Assembly: GCF_003347635.1 (NCBI RefSeq)
Contig: NZ_QDFY01000001.1
Location: 744,001 to 808,000 of the forward strand
DNA length: 64,000 nt
Source: Sphingosinicella terrae
GTDB taxonomy: Bacteria; Pseudomonadota; Alphaproteobacteria; Sphingomonadales; Sphingomonadaceae
Direction of reading: 5' to 3'
Made by a program: the position numbers and the translations under genes. The notes under the pieces were generated by a model that was not told the origin of the DNA, searched no databases, and was given only the letters and a program-made list of their open reading frames with translations. Positions 28,675-37,687 of this stretch are shown here, piece after piece; position 1 is the stretch's first letter, and every line of letters begins with the position of its first letter.

Positions 28675-28854
28675 GAATGAGTCTCCTTGGCTGAATGCGA
28701 CTTGCCGAGCTGAACCAGTCAGCGAAGCGGAGGGTCCGAAGTTCCCGCGGCCGTCCGGCGCATCGGCGCAACCGCTCGCCGCAAGGCCGTTCGTTGCGGA
28801 GCAGAAACAGTCGCTTTTTCAATCGCTTGGGATTTCGGCGAAGCAACCGGCGCC

Positions 28855-28880
28855 GGAACAATTGCCGGCCCGCGTGGGTT
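28855..28880 (+). promoter_or_regulatory. EcfG-type general stress promoter
   Basis: GGAAC (28855-28859) and GTT (28878-28880) are separated by 18 bases, the alphaproteobacterial EcfG (sigma-EcfG) pattern. It lies about 30 bases before the hemerythrin gene's start, whose family is often in the stress regulon. Confidence 0.7.
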
Positions 28881-28908
28881 CGGCAGGTAAGCATTCGAGG
28901 AGGCAAGA

Positions 28909-29553
28909 ATGGCTACCAGGACAAGATCGAAGAGCAGCCAGAGCGACACCGGCCGCCGCCGGAGCGAGAGCCGCTCGGGCGATGACAATGGCTCCGCGTT
29001 CAGCTGGGGCAACAGCCAGACCGGCATGATCGCCGCTGCCGCCGTCGCCGGCGCCGCCGTCGGGATCGCCGCCAATTACGGGCGCAAGTTCCTCATCCAG
29101 GGCATGGGCGCGGCCGCCGGCGATTGGGCGGACGCGCTTGCCGCCGAGCACAAGGCGACGCTCGCGATCTTCGACAAGATCGAGGCGACCGACGACGAGC
29201 AGACCTGGGTGCGTTCGCACCTGCTGATGAAGCTCAAATACGCGCTCGACAAGCATGCGCACCAGGAAGAGAATGTCATCTATCCGGCCCTGCGCGAGGC
29301 GAATTCGGCTCACGACGCCGATCACCTCAATTCAGAGCACGGCTATGTGAAGACCTATCTCTACGAGCTCGAGACGATGCCCAATGACAGCCCCGAATGG
29401 CTGGCTCGGGTGCGCGACTTCCGCACAATGATCCAGGAGCATATGCGGATGGAGGAGGAGGAGGTCTTCCCCCGCTTCCGCAACACGCTGTCCGACGAGC
29501 AGAATTCCAAGCTCAGCGCGATGATGAACAAGGAAGGCCTGAAAATGGCCTGA
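28909..29553 (+). CDS. Hemerythrin HHE domain protein with membrane-like N-terminus
   Basis: 214 residues. A basic N-terminal tail (residues 1-38) is followed by a Gly/Ala-rich hydrophobic stretch (MIAAAAVAGAAVGIAANYG, about 40-58) and a four-helix HHE domain. Likely iron ligands include the His of AEHKATL, HAHQEENVIYP and QEHMRMEEEEVFP. Such proteins bind oxygen or nitric oxide, or protect against stress. AGGAGG eight bases before ATG is a strong ribosome site. The EcfG-type promoter immediately upstream and the GAAA-loop terminator downstream make it a single-gene stress unit. Confidence 0.9.
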   Translation: MATRTRSKSSQSDTGRRRSESRSGDDNGSAFSWGNSQTGMIAAAAVAGAAVGIAANYGRKFLIQGMGAAAGDWADALAAEHKATLAIFDKIEATDDEQTWVRSHLLMKLKYALDKHAHQEENVIYPALREANSAHDADHLNSEHGYVKTYLYELETMPNDSPEWLARVRDFRTMIQEHMRMEEEEVFPRFRNTLSDEQNSKLSAMMNKEGLKMA

Positions 29554-29576
29554 CCCCTTCACGGGTCTCATGCGGG

Positions 29577-29613
29577 AACGGCGCCGTCCGAAAGGGCGGC
29601 GCCGTTTTCGTTT
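29577..29613 (+). terminator. Rho-independent terminator after hemerythrin gene
   Basis: 13-bp stem (AACGGCGCCGTCC with GGGCGGCGCCGTT, one G-U pair) with a GAAA tetraloop at 29590-29593, followed by a T-rich stretch. Confidence 0.9.
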
Positions 29614-29662
29614 CCACACAGGCAGCGCACCTCCCCAGCTTCATTGCCGGGGAGGGACTAAG

Positions 29663-32392
29663 TCAGGCCACCGCGCCGTGACAGTGCTTGAACTTGCGGC
29701 CGGACCCGCAGGGGCAGGGCGCGTTGCGGCTGGCCGGCGGCGGCACGTCGTCGATCGCGGCGGTCGCCGCCGCCGGCATCTCCCCGGTTAGGATCGGCGG
29801 CAGCCGCGACAGGATCGTGCCGGTGCTCGCGTCGATATCGGCCGTGTCGTCCTCGCCGGTGAAGGGGTCGATATGCTGGGTGACGAAGTCCGGCATCACC
29901 GGCAATTGCTCCTCCGGCGCCATGAAGCGGGCGCGCGCCAGCGTCCCGGTCACGTCCTCGCGGATCGTGACCAGCATCCGCTCGAACATCACGAACGCTT
30001 CCTGCTTGTACTCGTCGATCGGCTTCTTCTGCGCATAGGCGCGGAGGTGGACGACCTGGCGGAGCGCGTCGAGCATCGACAGATGCTCCTTCCAATGATG
30101 GTCGAGCGACTGGAGCAGGATGCTCTTCTCGATCTGGATCCAGTCCTCGCTCGAGACCATCTCCAGTTTCTCGGAGATCTGGTCGTCGGCCATCTTCTGG
30201 AGCCGGTCGACGAACATCTCCGGATCGACTGCTTCCTCCTTCATCCACTCCTCGAAGGGCGGGTTCAGGCCGAGCACGGCCTGGACGCGCTCCGTCAGCA
30301 GCGGAATATCCCACTGCTCCGGATAGGAATTGGGCGGAATCGCCTCGCTGACGAGACCGTTCACCGTTTCCGCCCGCATCTCGTAGACGACGTCGCCGAC
30401 CGTGTCGGCGTCCATGATGTCGGCGCGCTGCTCGTAGATGACCTTGCGCTGGTCGTTCATCACGTCGTCATATTCGACGACCTGCTTGCGGACATCGTAA
30501 TTGCGCGCCTCGACCTTCTTCTGGGCGGTCTCGATCGCCTTCGAGATCCAGGGGCTGACGATGGCCTCGCCGTCGGCAAGGTTCTTGTTCATCAGCCGCG
30601 CGAACATGGTCTGCGGACCGAAGATGCGCAGCAGGTCGTCGTCGAGGCTGAGATAGAAGCGCGACAGGCCGGGATCGCCCTGACGGCCCGAACGGCCGCG
30701 AAGCTGGTTGTCGATGCGCCGGCTCTCATGCCGTTCCGTGCCGAGCACGAACAATCCGCCGGCCTCGATCACCCGCTCCTTCTCCTCGGCCACTTCCCGC
30801 TTGATCCGCTCGATGGCGGCATCCTTCTCGGGCCCCTCCGGGATTTCGGCGAGTTCGTCGCCGATGCGGAACTCGACATTGCCGCCGAGCTGGATGTCGG
30901 TACCGCGGCCGGCCATGTTGGTCGCAATCGTGACCGCACGCAGCCGGCCCGCCTGCGCCACGATATGAGCCTCATGCTCGTGCTGGCGGGCATTGAGGAC
31001 GGCGTGGGTGATCTTCTCCTTCTTGAGATATTCGGAGAGGAGTTCGGATTTCTCGATGGAGACGGTGCCGACCAGGACCGGCTGGCCGATCGCCTGCTTC
31101 TCCTGGATCGCCTTGGTGATCGCGGCGAACTTGTCGTCCTGATTCTTGTAGAATTCGTCGTCATCGTCCTGGCGACGGACCGGCTTGTGCGTCGGTATGG
31201 TGACGACGTTCATCTTGTAGATGTCGTAGAACTCGGCGGCTTCGGTGGCGGCGGTTCCGGTCATTCCCGACAGCTTCGGATACATGCGAAAATAATTCTG
31301 GAAGGTGATCGACGCGAGAGTCTGGTTCTCCGGCTCGATCTCCACCCCTTCCTTCGCCTCGACCGCCTGGTGCAGGCCCTCGGACCAGCGCCGGCCGTCC
31401 ATCATGCGGCCGGTGAAGGGGTCGATGATGACGACCTTGCCGTCCTTGACGATGTAATCGATGTCGCGACGGAAGGCGATGTTGGCGCGGAGCGCCTGGT
31501 TGAGGTGGTGGACCACCTGGGTGTTCTCGTAATCGTAGAGATTGGAGCCGACGAGCAGGCCTTCGGATTCGAGGAGGCGCTCCATGCGCTCGGTGCCGTC
31601 CTCGGTCAGCAGGACGCGCTTGTCCTTCTCGTCATATTCGTAATCGTCCGGGGAGATCTCCTTCACGATCCGGTCGAGTGCGAGATAGAGCTCGGACTTG
31701 TCGTCGGTCGGCCCGGAGATGATCAGCGGCGTTCGCGCCTCGTCGATGAGGATCGAATCGACTTCGTCGACGATCGCGAAATTGAATGGCCGCTGGACCA
31801 TGTGCGCGCGCTCATATTTCATGTTGTCGCGCAGATAGTCGAAGCCGAATTCGTTGTTGGTGCCGTAGGTGATGTCCGAATGATAGGCCTCGCGCCGCTG
31901 CGCGTCGGTGAGGTTGGGAATGATGACGCCGACGGTGAGGCCGAGGAAACGGTAGATCTGCCCCATCCATGCGGCGTCGCGCCGGGCGAGATAGTCGTTC
32001 ACGGTGACGACGTGGACGCCCTTGCCTTCGATCGCATTGAGATAGGTGGCGAGGGTAGCGACGAGGGTCTTGCCCTCGCCCGTCCGCATCTCCGCGATCT
32101 CGCCGCGATGGAGGACGACGCCGCCGATCATCTGGACGTCGTAATGGCGCTGTCCGAGCGTCCGCTGCGCGGCCTCGCGGACGGTGGCGAAGGCCTCGGG
32201 CAGGATGTCGTCGAGCGTCGCGCCGTCGGCGAGGCGAGCCCGGAACAATCCGGTCTGCCCGCGCAGTTCGTCGTCGGACATGGCCGAAACGGTGGGCTCG
32301 AGAGCGTTTACCTGCTCGACGATCTTGCGAAGCGAGCGGACGTAGCGGTCGTTGGACGACCCGAAAATGGCTTTGGCAAATCCGCCGAACAT
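29663..32392 (-). CDS. secA: Protein translocase ATPase SecA
   Basis: Motor of the Sec export pathway, 909 residues. Walker A is [13 protein letters not shown] near residues 100-112; the DEAD-like motif is [20 protein letters not shown]; the [12 protein letters not shown]-type motif appears as [20 protein letters not shown]. The C-terminal SEC-C zinc motif [14 protein letters not shown] is intact (about 893-906), after an Ala/Pro-rich linker. ATG start ([16 protein letters not shown]) fits the family. A small membrane protein gene lies upstream on the same strand with a 91-base gap. Confidence 0.97.
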   Translation of the reverse strand: MFGGFAKAIFGSSNDRYVRSLRKIVEQVNALEPTVSAMSDDELRGQTGLFRARLADGATLDDILPEAFATVREAAQRTLGQRHYDVQMIGGVVLHRGEIAEMRTGEGKTLVATLATYLNAIEGKGVHVVTVNDYLARRDAAWMGQIYRFLGLTVGVIIPNLTDAQRREAYHSDITYGTNNEFGFDYLRDNMKYERAHMVQRPFNFAIVDEVDSILIDEARTPLIISGPTDDKSELYLALDRIVKEISPDDYEYDEKDKRVLLTEDGTERMERLLESEGLLVGSNLYDYENTQVVHHLNQALRANIAFRRDIDYIVKDGKVVIIDPFTGRMMDGRRWSEGLHQAVEAKEGVEIEPENQTLASITFQNYFRMYPKLSGMTGTAATEAAEFYDIYKMNVVTIPTHKPVRRQDDDDEFYKNQDDKFAAITKAIQEKQAIGQPVLVGTVSIEKSELLSEYLKKEKITHAVLNARQHEHEAHIVAQAGRLRAVTIATNMAGRGTDIQLGGNVEFRIGDELAEIPEGPEKDAAIERIKREVAEEKERVIEAGGLFVLGTERHESRRIDNQLRGRSGRQGDPGLSRFYLSLDDDLLRIFGPQTMFARLMNKNLADGEAIVSPWISKAIETAQKKVEARNYDVRKQVVEYDDVMNDQRKVIYEQRADIMDADTVGDVVYEMRAETVNGLVSEAIPPNSYPEQWDIPLLTERVQAVLGLNPPFEEWMKEEAVDPEMFVDRLQKMADDQISEKLEMVSSEDWIQIEKSILLQSLDHHWKEHLSMLDALRQVVHLRAYAQKKPIDEYKQEAFVMFERMLVTIREDVTGTLARARFMAPEEQLPVMPDFVTQHIDPFTGEDDTADIDASTGTILSRLPPILTGEMPAAATAAIDDVPPPASRNAPCPCGSGRKFKHCHGAVA

Positions 32393-32483
32393 ACTGGAAT
32401 CCTGATCTTACGGAGGAGCGCCGGCCGAAGCCGGAGCAAGGGAATAGGCCGGGCAAAGGAGCGAGAGCCCCCTTCTCGGTCAT

Positions 32484-32783
32484 TCACTCCAGCAGGCGGT
32501 CCGCGTACAGGGGTATGGACGTCGGCACGGACAGGATGGGCGGCGTGGCCGGTCCGGACGAAGGCGCCGCATTGGCCGGGATGACCGCGCTTGCCCGCGC
32601 GACTTGCTGGGTGACCACAGCGGCGGCGACCTGCGCGCCGACGGCGGCCTCGGCTTGCTGCATGCCCGGCTCCGTCGCCCGGCCGCCCGAAATGGCGCCG
32701 GTAACGGCGCTCAGCAGGGCGGAGAAGATCAGCAGCCATTCCATCGCAACGGCGACATAGTGACTGGCGACCGCAAGGTCCAT
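32484..32783 (-). CDS. Small predicted membrane protein, unknown function
   Basis: 99 residues with one hydrophobic segment (VAMEWLLIFSALLSAVTGAI, about residues 12-31) and an Ala/Val/Pro-rich remainder ending in PTSIPLYADRLLE. I start at ATG 32783 (MDLAVASH); a second ATG at 32744 would start at the hydrophobic segment. No strong ribosome site is seen for either. The codon pattern supports this strand more than the opposing frame. Upstream of secA on the same strand, so it may share its transcript. Confidence 0.55.
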   Translation of the reverse strand: MDLAVASHYVAVAMEWLLIFSALLSAVTGAISGGRATEPGMQQAEAAVGAQVAAAVVTQQVARASAVIPANAAPSSGPATPPILSVPTSIPLYADRLLE

Positions 32784-32830
32784 GGCCTGAGGCGGTTGAA
32801 TCGATCCTGTCAGGCCTCTACCGCGGGACG

Positions 32831-33274
32831 ATGGACCGGCAAGGCTGCGGCGGCTGCGCATGCGGAACGGTGCGCTATGCGCTCGAGAGCGCGCCCTATG
32901 ACGCGGGCTGGTGCCACTGCCGCATCTGCCAGCTCAATTCCGGCGCCCCGGCCATGGCTTTCGCATCGGTGCCCGTCGAGGATTTCGCCTTCGTCGCCGG
33001 AGCCGACAAGGTGAAGCGTTTCCAGTCGACCGGCTTCGGCCACCGCCTTTTCTGCGGCGAATGCGGTACGCCCCTGCTGATGCGGGTCGACCATCAGCCG
33101 GAAACCGTCGATTTCAGCATCGCCACGCTCGACGATCCGGACCGCGTCCCGCCCGAATTCCACATCTTCCGTGCCAGCCGGATCGGCTGGTTCGAGACCG
33201 GGGACGACCTGCCCCGCCACGATCGCTTCCGATCCGGCACGCGCGGCCTCGAGGGGACCGAGCCGCCGGAATGA
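32831..33274 (+). CDS. GFA family (CENP-V/GFA domain) protein
   Basis: 147 residues with the zinc-binding GFA fold. Cys pairs are GCGGCACGTVRY (about residues 6-17), CHCRICQ (28-34) and FCGECGTPLLMR (about 74-85), the family pattern. The family is named for glutathione-dependent formaldehyde-activating enzyme, but most members have no proven activity. No signal peptide or membrane segment. It is convergent with trxA and divergent from the small membrane gene. A formaldehyde link with the dehydrogenase at 27505-28674 is speculative. Confidence 0.9.
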   Translation: MDRQGCGGCACGTVRYALESAPYDAGWCHCRICQLNSGAPAMAFASVPVEDFAFVAGADKVKRFQSTGFGHRLFCGECGTPLLMRVDHQPETVDFSIATLDDPDRVPPEFHIFRASRIGWFETGDDLPRHDRFRSGTRGLEGTEPPE

Positions 33275-33328
33275 CCGAAGGCTGGTGCTCGCAGGGCTCG
33301 ACCGACGCCGGGCCCGGCCTTCGGCCAA

Positions 33329-33688
33329 TCAGGCCGAGGGAGCCGCGCTGGCCGAAGAAGCCCCGGAGGCGAGCTGGCCCTCGAGCCAGACCTGAATGCG
33401 ACTCTTCGGCTCGGCGCCGACCTTGGTCGCCGCCGGCTGGCCGTCCTTGAACAGGATCATCGTCGGGATGCCGCGCACGCCATATTTGGACGGCGCATCC
33501 GGATTCTCGTCGATATTCAGCTTGACGATGGTCACTCGGTCGCCGAGCTCGTCGCTCAGCTCCTCGAGCGCCGGCGCGATCATCCGGCAAGGGCCGCACC
33601 ATTCCGCCCAGAAATCGACGAGAACCGGCTTCGAGGCGCCGAGCACCTCCTGACCGAAGGTGGAATCGGTGACGGACTTGGTGGCCAT
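33329..33688 (-). CDS. trxA: Thioredoxin
   Basis: Cytosolic disulfide reductase, 119 residues. The active site WCGPC is at residues 30-34, and cis-Pro is in GVRGIPTMILF. The C-terminus carries a Ser/Ala-rich tail (GASSASAAPSA) of about ten residues beyond the normal thioredoxin end. ATG 33688 (MATKSVTDSTFG) is preferred over an in-frame ATG at 33748 inside addA. trxA after addA is a conserved alphaproteobacterial order; the gap here is 52 bases. Confidence 0.96.
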   Translation of the reverse strand: MATKSVTDSTFGQEVLGASKPVLVDFWAEWCGPCRMIAPALEELSDELGDRVTIVKLNIDENPDAPSKYGVRGIPTMILFKDGQPAATKVGAEPKSRIQVWLEGQLASGASSASAAPSA

Positions 33689-33740
33689 GGGACGCTCCGC
33701 TGTTTCGTTCCCTGCCATGTAGGACGCGCCGGGCGGCGTC

Positions 33741-36700
33741 TCAACCACCCAGGCGGGCGTTCGGCGAGATCGTCGCCGCCTGCGCGTCGAGCAGAGAGTC
33801 GGGAAGGCGGTGAAGCACCGGTCCAGCTGTGTAGAGCAAGGCCGCCTCGACCTCGCGCCCGGGAAAGACGACCTGCAGCGCCGCCCGATAGGCGGCCATC
33901 TGCCGCAGGTGCGCGGGCGGTATCTCGGCCAGCACCGCCGGCACCTTTCGGCCGGTCTTGAAATCGGCGATCAACACCCGCTTCGTTCCGACGACGAGCC
34001 GATCGACGGTGCCGGAGACGACGATACCCCGGCCGATCACCGCCGCCAGCGGCGCCTCGGCAAGGCTGTCGGGTCCGAACAGCTCGGCGAACTGCGGATC
34101 CTCGACCACGCGGAGGACGTCGCGGACGATGGCGGTGCGCAGCGACGGATCGGCAACCCCCGCGCTGCGCTCCAGCCAGCGATCGGCCCGTTCGGCGCGA
34201 CCCGCCGGATCGATGCCGCCGATCCGCTCGAACAGGCGGTGGAGGAGCCGGCCCCTTTCCGCCGCGTGGCGCTGTTCGGGCCCGGGCGGTGGGTAAGGCA
34301 CGTCGTCCTCGCCGATCGCCGAGGGGGCGAGCGGACGCGGTGGCCGCTCCTCCTCCGGCGCCGGACGATGAAGCCATTCAGGCAGAGGCGCGGCCGGGAC
34401 AGCAGGTGTCGCCGGGCGCGGCGCCCGGCCCGCACCCTCTCCGGAACCGAAACGCATCTCACGCCCCCAACGCTCATGAGGGCTCCAGTCGCTGCCGAGC
34501 GAGACCAGCGCTTCCTCGACGGCCCGAAACCAGCTCGCCTGCGGCGGCCCGTCACGGTCGCGCAGGCCGAGCGTCCCGCCGACATAGAGCCGCTCCTCGG
34601 CCCGGGTGAGGCCGACATAGAGCAGGCGCCAATGCTCCTCGCGGTCGACACGATCCTTGGCTTCGAGCTGCGACTTGATCGGCTCGGCCAGCTCTTCCTT
34701 GCGCGGCCGGAAGACAGGGATCTCCGGGCCGTCCTCGCCGAGGCGTAGCGTGCCGAAGCGGCCGCCCGGGCCGCTGCGCGATCGATCCGGATCGGCGCAG
34801 GCGTCGGCCAGGATCAGGACCGGCGCCTGGAGGCCCTTGGAGCCGTGCACCGTCATGACCCGCACCGCGTCCTGCGGCCCCGACGGATCCCGGACGATCT
34901 CGACATCGCCGCGGGCGAACCAGTCGAGGAACGCCTGGAGCGAGGGCGTGCCTCCGCTCTCGAACTCGAGCGCCGACGAGAGCAGCTCCTCGATCGGATC
35001 GCGCGCTTCGCTGCCGAGCCGGCCGATCAGCTTGCGCCGCCCATCCAGCGGCCCCGAGAGCATCGTCTCGAAGAAGAGATGGGGCGTCGCATAATCGGCC
35101 ATGGCGAGTATCGCCTGCAGCCCCGCCAGCGTTTCCGGGTGCGTCGCGCGATGCTCGCGCAGCTGCGGCCATAGCGCGCCCGTCCGGCCGGCGGCGACGG
35201 CATGGAGCCGATCCTGCGACCAGCCGAACAGGGGCGATACAAGCAAGCCGGCAAGATTGAGATCGTCCAGCGGCTGGACCGCGAAGCGGGCGGCGGCGAG
35301 CAGGTCCTGCACCGCCAGCGGCGCCGACAGCAGCAGGCGGTCAACGCCTGCCACAGGGACGCCTTCGGCATGGAGGCGGGCGACCAGCAACGAGGCGAGA
35401 TCGCCGCGCCGGCGGACCAGGATGAGTATGTCCTCGGGACGAAGCGGCCGGCCGCGGCTATGGAGCTGGAAGGGATGATCCAGCCAGGAGCGGATCTGGC
35501 GCGCCAGGCTGCCCGCGTAGCGCCGGACCGTGTCGTTGATCCAGCCCTCCTCGCCCGGGTCGCCGGAGAATCCCGCCGGGCCGACCTCGGGCTCCCCGGT
35601 CTCGTCCGACATGGGCAGCCACAAGGTCACCGAACCGGGGCGGTCGGGATAATGGCTCTCATGCGCATTGGGCGCCTTCGGAAGACCGAGGGCGTCCGGT
35701 CCGAGCGACTCCAGGACCCGATCGACCACCGTCAGTATCTGCGGCGAGGAGCGGTAGCTGCGGTCCACCGAGAGATCGAGGAAGCCCGGTGGCAAGGGCC
35801 GGTGCCTGTCCCAACGGCCTTCGTCGCGAAGCCGCTCCGCCTCGCCCCTCAGCGCCTGGGCGAAGGCCGAGAAGCGGCTGCGCGCGCGTTCGAACTCGCG
35901 CGGATCGGTACCCTGGAAGCTGAAGATGGCCTGCTTGAAGTCGCCGACGGTGAAGATCGTCCGCGGCCGGCTCGACGCGCCCTCGCCGGAGAAGAACTCC
36001 TCGGCAAGGGCGGCGACGATGCTCCATTGCCGGGCATTGGTGTCCTGAGCCTCGTCCACGAGGATGTGGTCGGTCTGCTGGTCGAGCTTGTAGCGCACCC
36101 AGTCGCCCATGCCGGGTGTCGTCAGCAGCGTCTCGGCCCATCGGATCAGGTCGTCGAAATCGACAAGGCCGGCCGCGCGCTTGGCCTCGTCATAGGCCGC
36201 CGCAAAGGCCTGGCCGGCGCGCAGGCCCGCGGCGAGCCCGGCGACCATCGCGGCGCGCGTTCGCAGGGCCAGCAGCCGGCCACAGCATTCGAACGCGGCG
36301 GTCGCGAGTTCCGCGTAGCGATCGTCCTGCGGCGCCTGGCCCTTGGCGAAGCTGCGCAGCCCCCCGTCGCCGCGCGCCCATACCGCGTGCAGCTTGTCCA
36401 GAAGCTCGCTTCGCTCCGCCGGCGTCGCCGCCAGCCAGCGTTCGCACCAGCCGGCGCGCTCCAGCCCCTTGCTGGTCCCCCATTCCCGGTTGAGCCGCTC
36501 GATCCTATGGACCGTGTCCGGATCGATGCCCAGGCCGGGGCTGCCGCCGCAGGCATGGGCGATCAACTCGTCCACGTCGCCGACGGGAAGATCGAAGACG
36601 TGCCGAAGGCGCGATTCGATTCCTTCGCGGGGTCCGAGCGGCACCATTGCCTCGGGCGCGCGCGCGCAGGCCAACAGGAAGGATTCCGCTCCGCCCTCGC

Positions 36701-37271
36701 CCAGCCGGAGGCTGAGCGCCTGGATGTCGCGGACGAGGCCGAGATCGCCCTGGTCCTCGGCGCGGACGAGCAGATCGGCAAGCGCTGCTCGGGCGAGCTG
36801 CTGCTCCTCCCGTCCCTCAAGCGGTCGAAAGCCGGGCACGAGGCCCGCTTCCGCCGGGAACGCGGCGAGCAGGCTCTGCGCGAAGGCGTGGATCGTCTGG
36901 ATCCGCAGGCCTCCGCCGGTCGCTTCGAGCACCCGCGCGAAAAGGGTTCGAGCCCGCTCCCGGGTCTCCAGGCCGGGATCCTCGCCCAGGGCGAGCAATT
37001 CCCTTCCCAGCTCGGCGTCCTTCAGCCTCACCCAGTGCGCGAGCCGCGCATGGATCCGCTCCGCCATCTCGGCCGCACCGGCCTTGGTGAAAGTCAGGCA
37101 AAGGATGGACGAGGGGCCTACCCCGGCGAGAAGCAGGCGCAGCACCCGCGCGGTGAGGACGTGGGTCTTGCCCGTCCCCGCCGAAGCCGACAAGGCGGCA
37201 TGATCGACGGGATCGGAAGCGCGGCGCTGGTCGCCCTCGAGGCGCGCGAGCGGACGGAGACGGTGGGTCAC
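33741..37271 (-). CDS. addA: ATP-dependent helicase/nuclease subunit AddA
   Basis: Helicase-nuclease subunit of the AddAB complex, which resects double-strand breaks for RecA loading. 1176 residues: Walker A ALSASAGTGKTHVL near residues 26-39, UvrD/Rep helicase motifs including LVDEAQDTN, motif VI region, and a C-terminal RecB-type nuclease domain with ERGRLLHRLFERIGG and the catalytic VLIADFKTGRKVP. The frame is open to 37451, but the family-typical start is GTG 37271 (THRLRPLARLEGDQ). Its partner addB is about 8 kb upstream rather than adjacent. It could be transcribed from the promoter of the 26-codon ORF. Confidence 0.93.
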   Translation of the reverse strand: MTHRLRPLARLEGDQRRASDPVDHAALSASAGTGKTHVLTARVLRLLLAGVGPSSILCLTFTKAGAAEMAERIHARLAHWVRLKDAELGRELLALGEDPGLETRERARTLFARVLEATGGGLRIQTIHAFAQSLLAAFPAEAGLVPGFRPLEGREEQQLARAALADLLVRAEDQGDLGLVRDIQALSLRLGEGGAESFLLACARAPEAMVPLGPREGIESRLRHVFDLPVGDVDELIAHACGGSPGLGIDPDTVHRIERLNREWGTSKGLERAGWCERWLAATPAERSELLDKLHAVWARGDGGLRSFAKGQAPQDDRYAELATAAFECCGRLLALRTRAAMVAGLAAGLRAGQAFAAAYDEAKRAAGLVDFDDLIRWAETLLTTPGMGDWVRYKLDQQTDHILVDEAQDTNARQWSIVAALAEEFFSGEGASSRPRTIFTVGDFKQAIFSFQGTDPREFERARSRFSAFAQALRGEAERLRDEGRWDRHRPLPPGFLDLSVDRSYRSSPQILTVVDRVLESLGPDALGLPKAPNAHESHYPDRPGSVTLWLPMSDETGEPEVGPAGFSGDPGEEGWINDTVRRYAGSLARQIRSWLDHPFQLHSRGRPLRPEDILILVRRRGDLASLLVARLHAEGVPVAGVDRLLLSAPLAVQDLLAAARFAVQPLDDLNLAGLLVSPLFGWSQDRLHAVAAGRTGALWPQLREHRATHPETLAGLQAILAMADYATPHLFFETMLSGPLDGRRKLIGRLGSEARDPIEELLSSALEFESGGTPSLQAFLDWFARGDVEIVRDPSGPQDAVRVMTVHGSKGLQAPVLILADACADPDRSRSGPGGRFGTLRLGEDGPEIPVFRPRKEELAEPIKSQLEAKDRVDREEHWRLLYVGLTRAEERLYVGGTLGLRDRDGPPQASWFRAVEEALVSLGSDWSPHERWGREMRFGSGEGAGRAPRPATPAVPAAPLPEWLHRPAPEEERPPRPLAPSAIGEDDVPYPPPGPEQRHAAERGRLLHRLFERIGGIDPAGRAERADRWLERSAGVADPSLRTAIVRDVLRVVEDPQFAELFGPDSLAEAPLAAVIGRGIVVSGTVDRLVVGTKRVLIADFKTGRKVPAVLAEIPPAHLRQMAAYRAALQVVFPGREVEAALLYTAGPVLHRLPDSLLDAQAATISPNARLGG

Positions 37272-37428
37272 GCCCCGACCTAAGAGATGGGGCAGGAAGC
37301 GGCAAGCAGCCACGCCTCGGGCAGTCCCGCCGCCGCCGGCCTGCCCGTCATCCCCCGGAAGATGCGGCCGCGAGGCGGCGGACGGCTCTTCAGCGTGATC
37401 GCACGCGCCGGTGAGTTCGCTGCTCAGC

Positions 37429-37509
37429 TCAGAAGACGATCGCTCCGGCAACGAATGCGACGGCGACCATCATCCAGTCGCGCGGCTGCAAGTTCCTGAT
37501 GAAGTCCAT
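37429..37509 (-). CDS. 26-residue predicted membrane peptide
   Basis: ATG at 37509 follows a perfect AAGGAGGT ribosome site (37517-37524), and 18 bases further up is a sigma-70-type promoter. The product begins MDFIRNLQPRDWMMVAVAFV and ends AGAIVF, a short amphipathic head plus one hydrophobic helix of about 14 residues. The combination of strong promoter, strong ribosome site and membrane-like sequence argues for a real gene or leader peptide. addA starts 157 bases after its stop on the same strand. No family recognised. Confidence 0.65.
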   Translation of the reverse strand: MDFIRNLQPRDWMMVAVAFVAGAIVF

Positions 37510-37534
37510 CGGCTGCACCTCCTTGTGTGTTATG

Positions 37535-37562
37535 TATATAGTACACGCTTGTGGTGTGACAA
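37535..37562 (-). promoter_or_regulatory. Sigma-70-type promoter of the 26-codon ORF
   Basis: On the minus strand TTGTCA (37557-37562) and TATATA (37535-37540) are 16 bases apart. The expected start near 37528 gives a leader of about 18 bases. It may also serve addA and trxA. Confidence 0.6.
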
Positions 37563-37645
37563 GGACGTGGCCGGAAGCGTCACGTCCGCGGCAACTGGAC
37601 AAGGCTGCTCCACACGCCTAAAATTCAATAATATCAAATAAATGC

Positions 37646-37666
37646 GGCATTAACTTATTAAATGCC
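37646..37666. promoter_or_regulatory. AT-rich inverted repeat before histidine kinase gene
   Basis: GGCATTAA (37646-37653) and TTAAATGCC (37658-37666) form an inverted repeat with one extra A. It lies in a strikingly AT-rich stretch (37617-37680) some 20 bases before the kinase start, a plausible operator. Confidence 0.45.
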
Positions 37667-37687
37667 TCATTTAAAAAGGGGCGTGAC

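Noticed and set aside
28741-28745. GGAAC on the minus strand upstream of the alcohol dehydrogenase as an EcfG promoter
   Set aside because: The nearest GTT is 25 bases away, outside the accepted 18-19 spacing.
29873-32584. 903-codon open frame on the plus strand antisense to secA
   Set aside because: Mirror of the SecA coding frame; the product is a hydrophobic/acidic low-information sequence without motifs.
37624-37637. TTCAATAATATCAA as an FNR/FixK box for the kinase gene
   Set aside because: Only the second half-site matches (ATCAA); the first is TTCAA instead of TTGAT.
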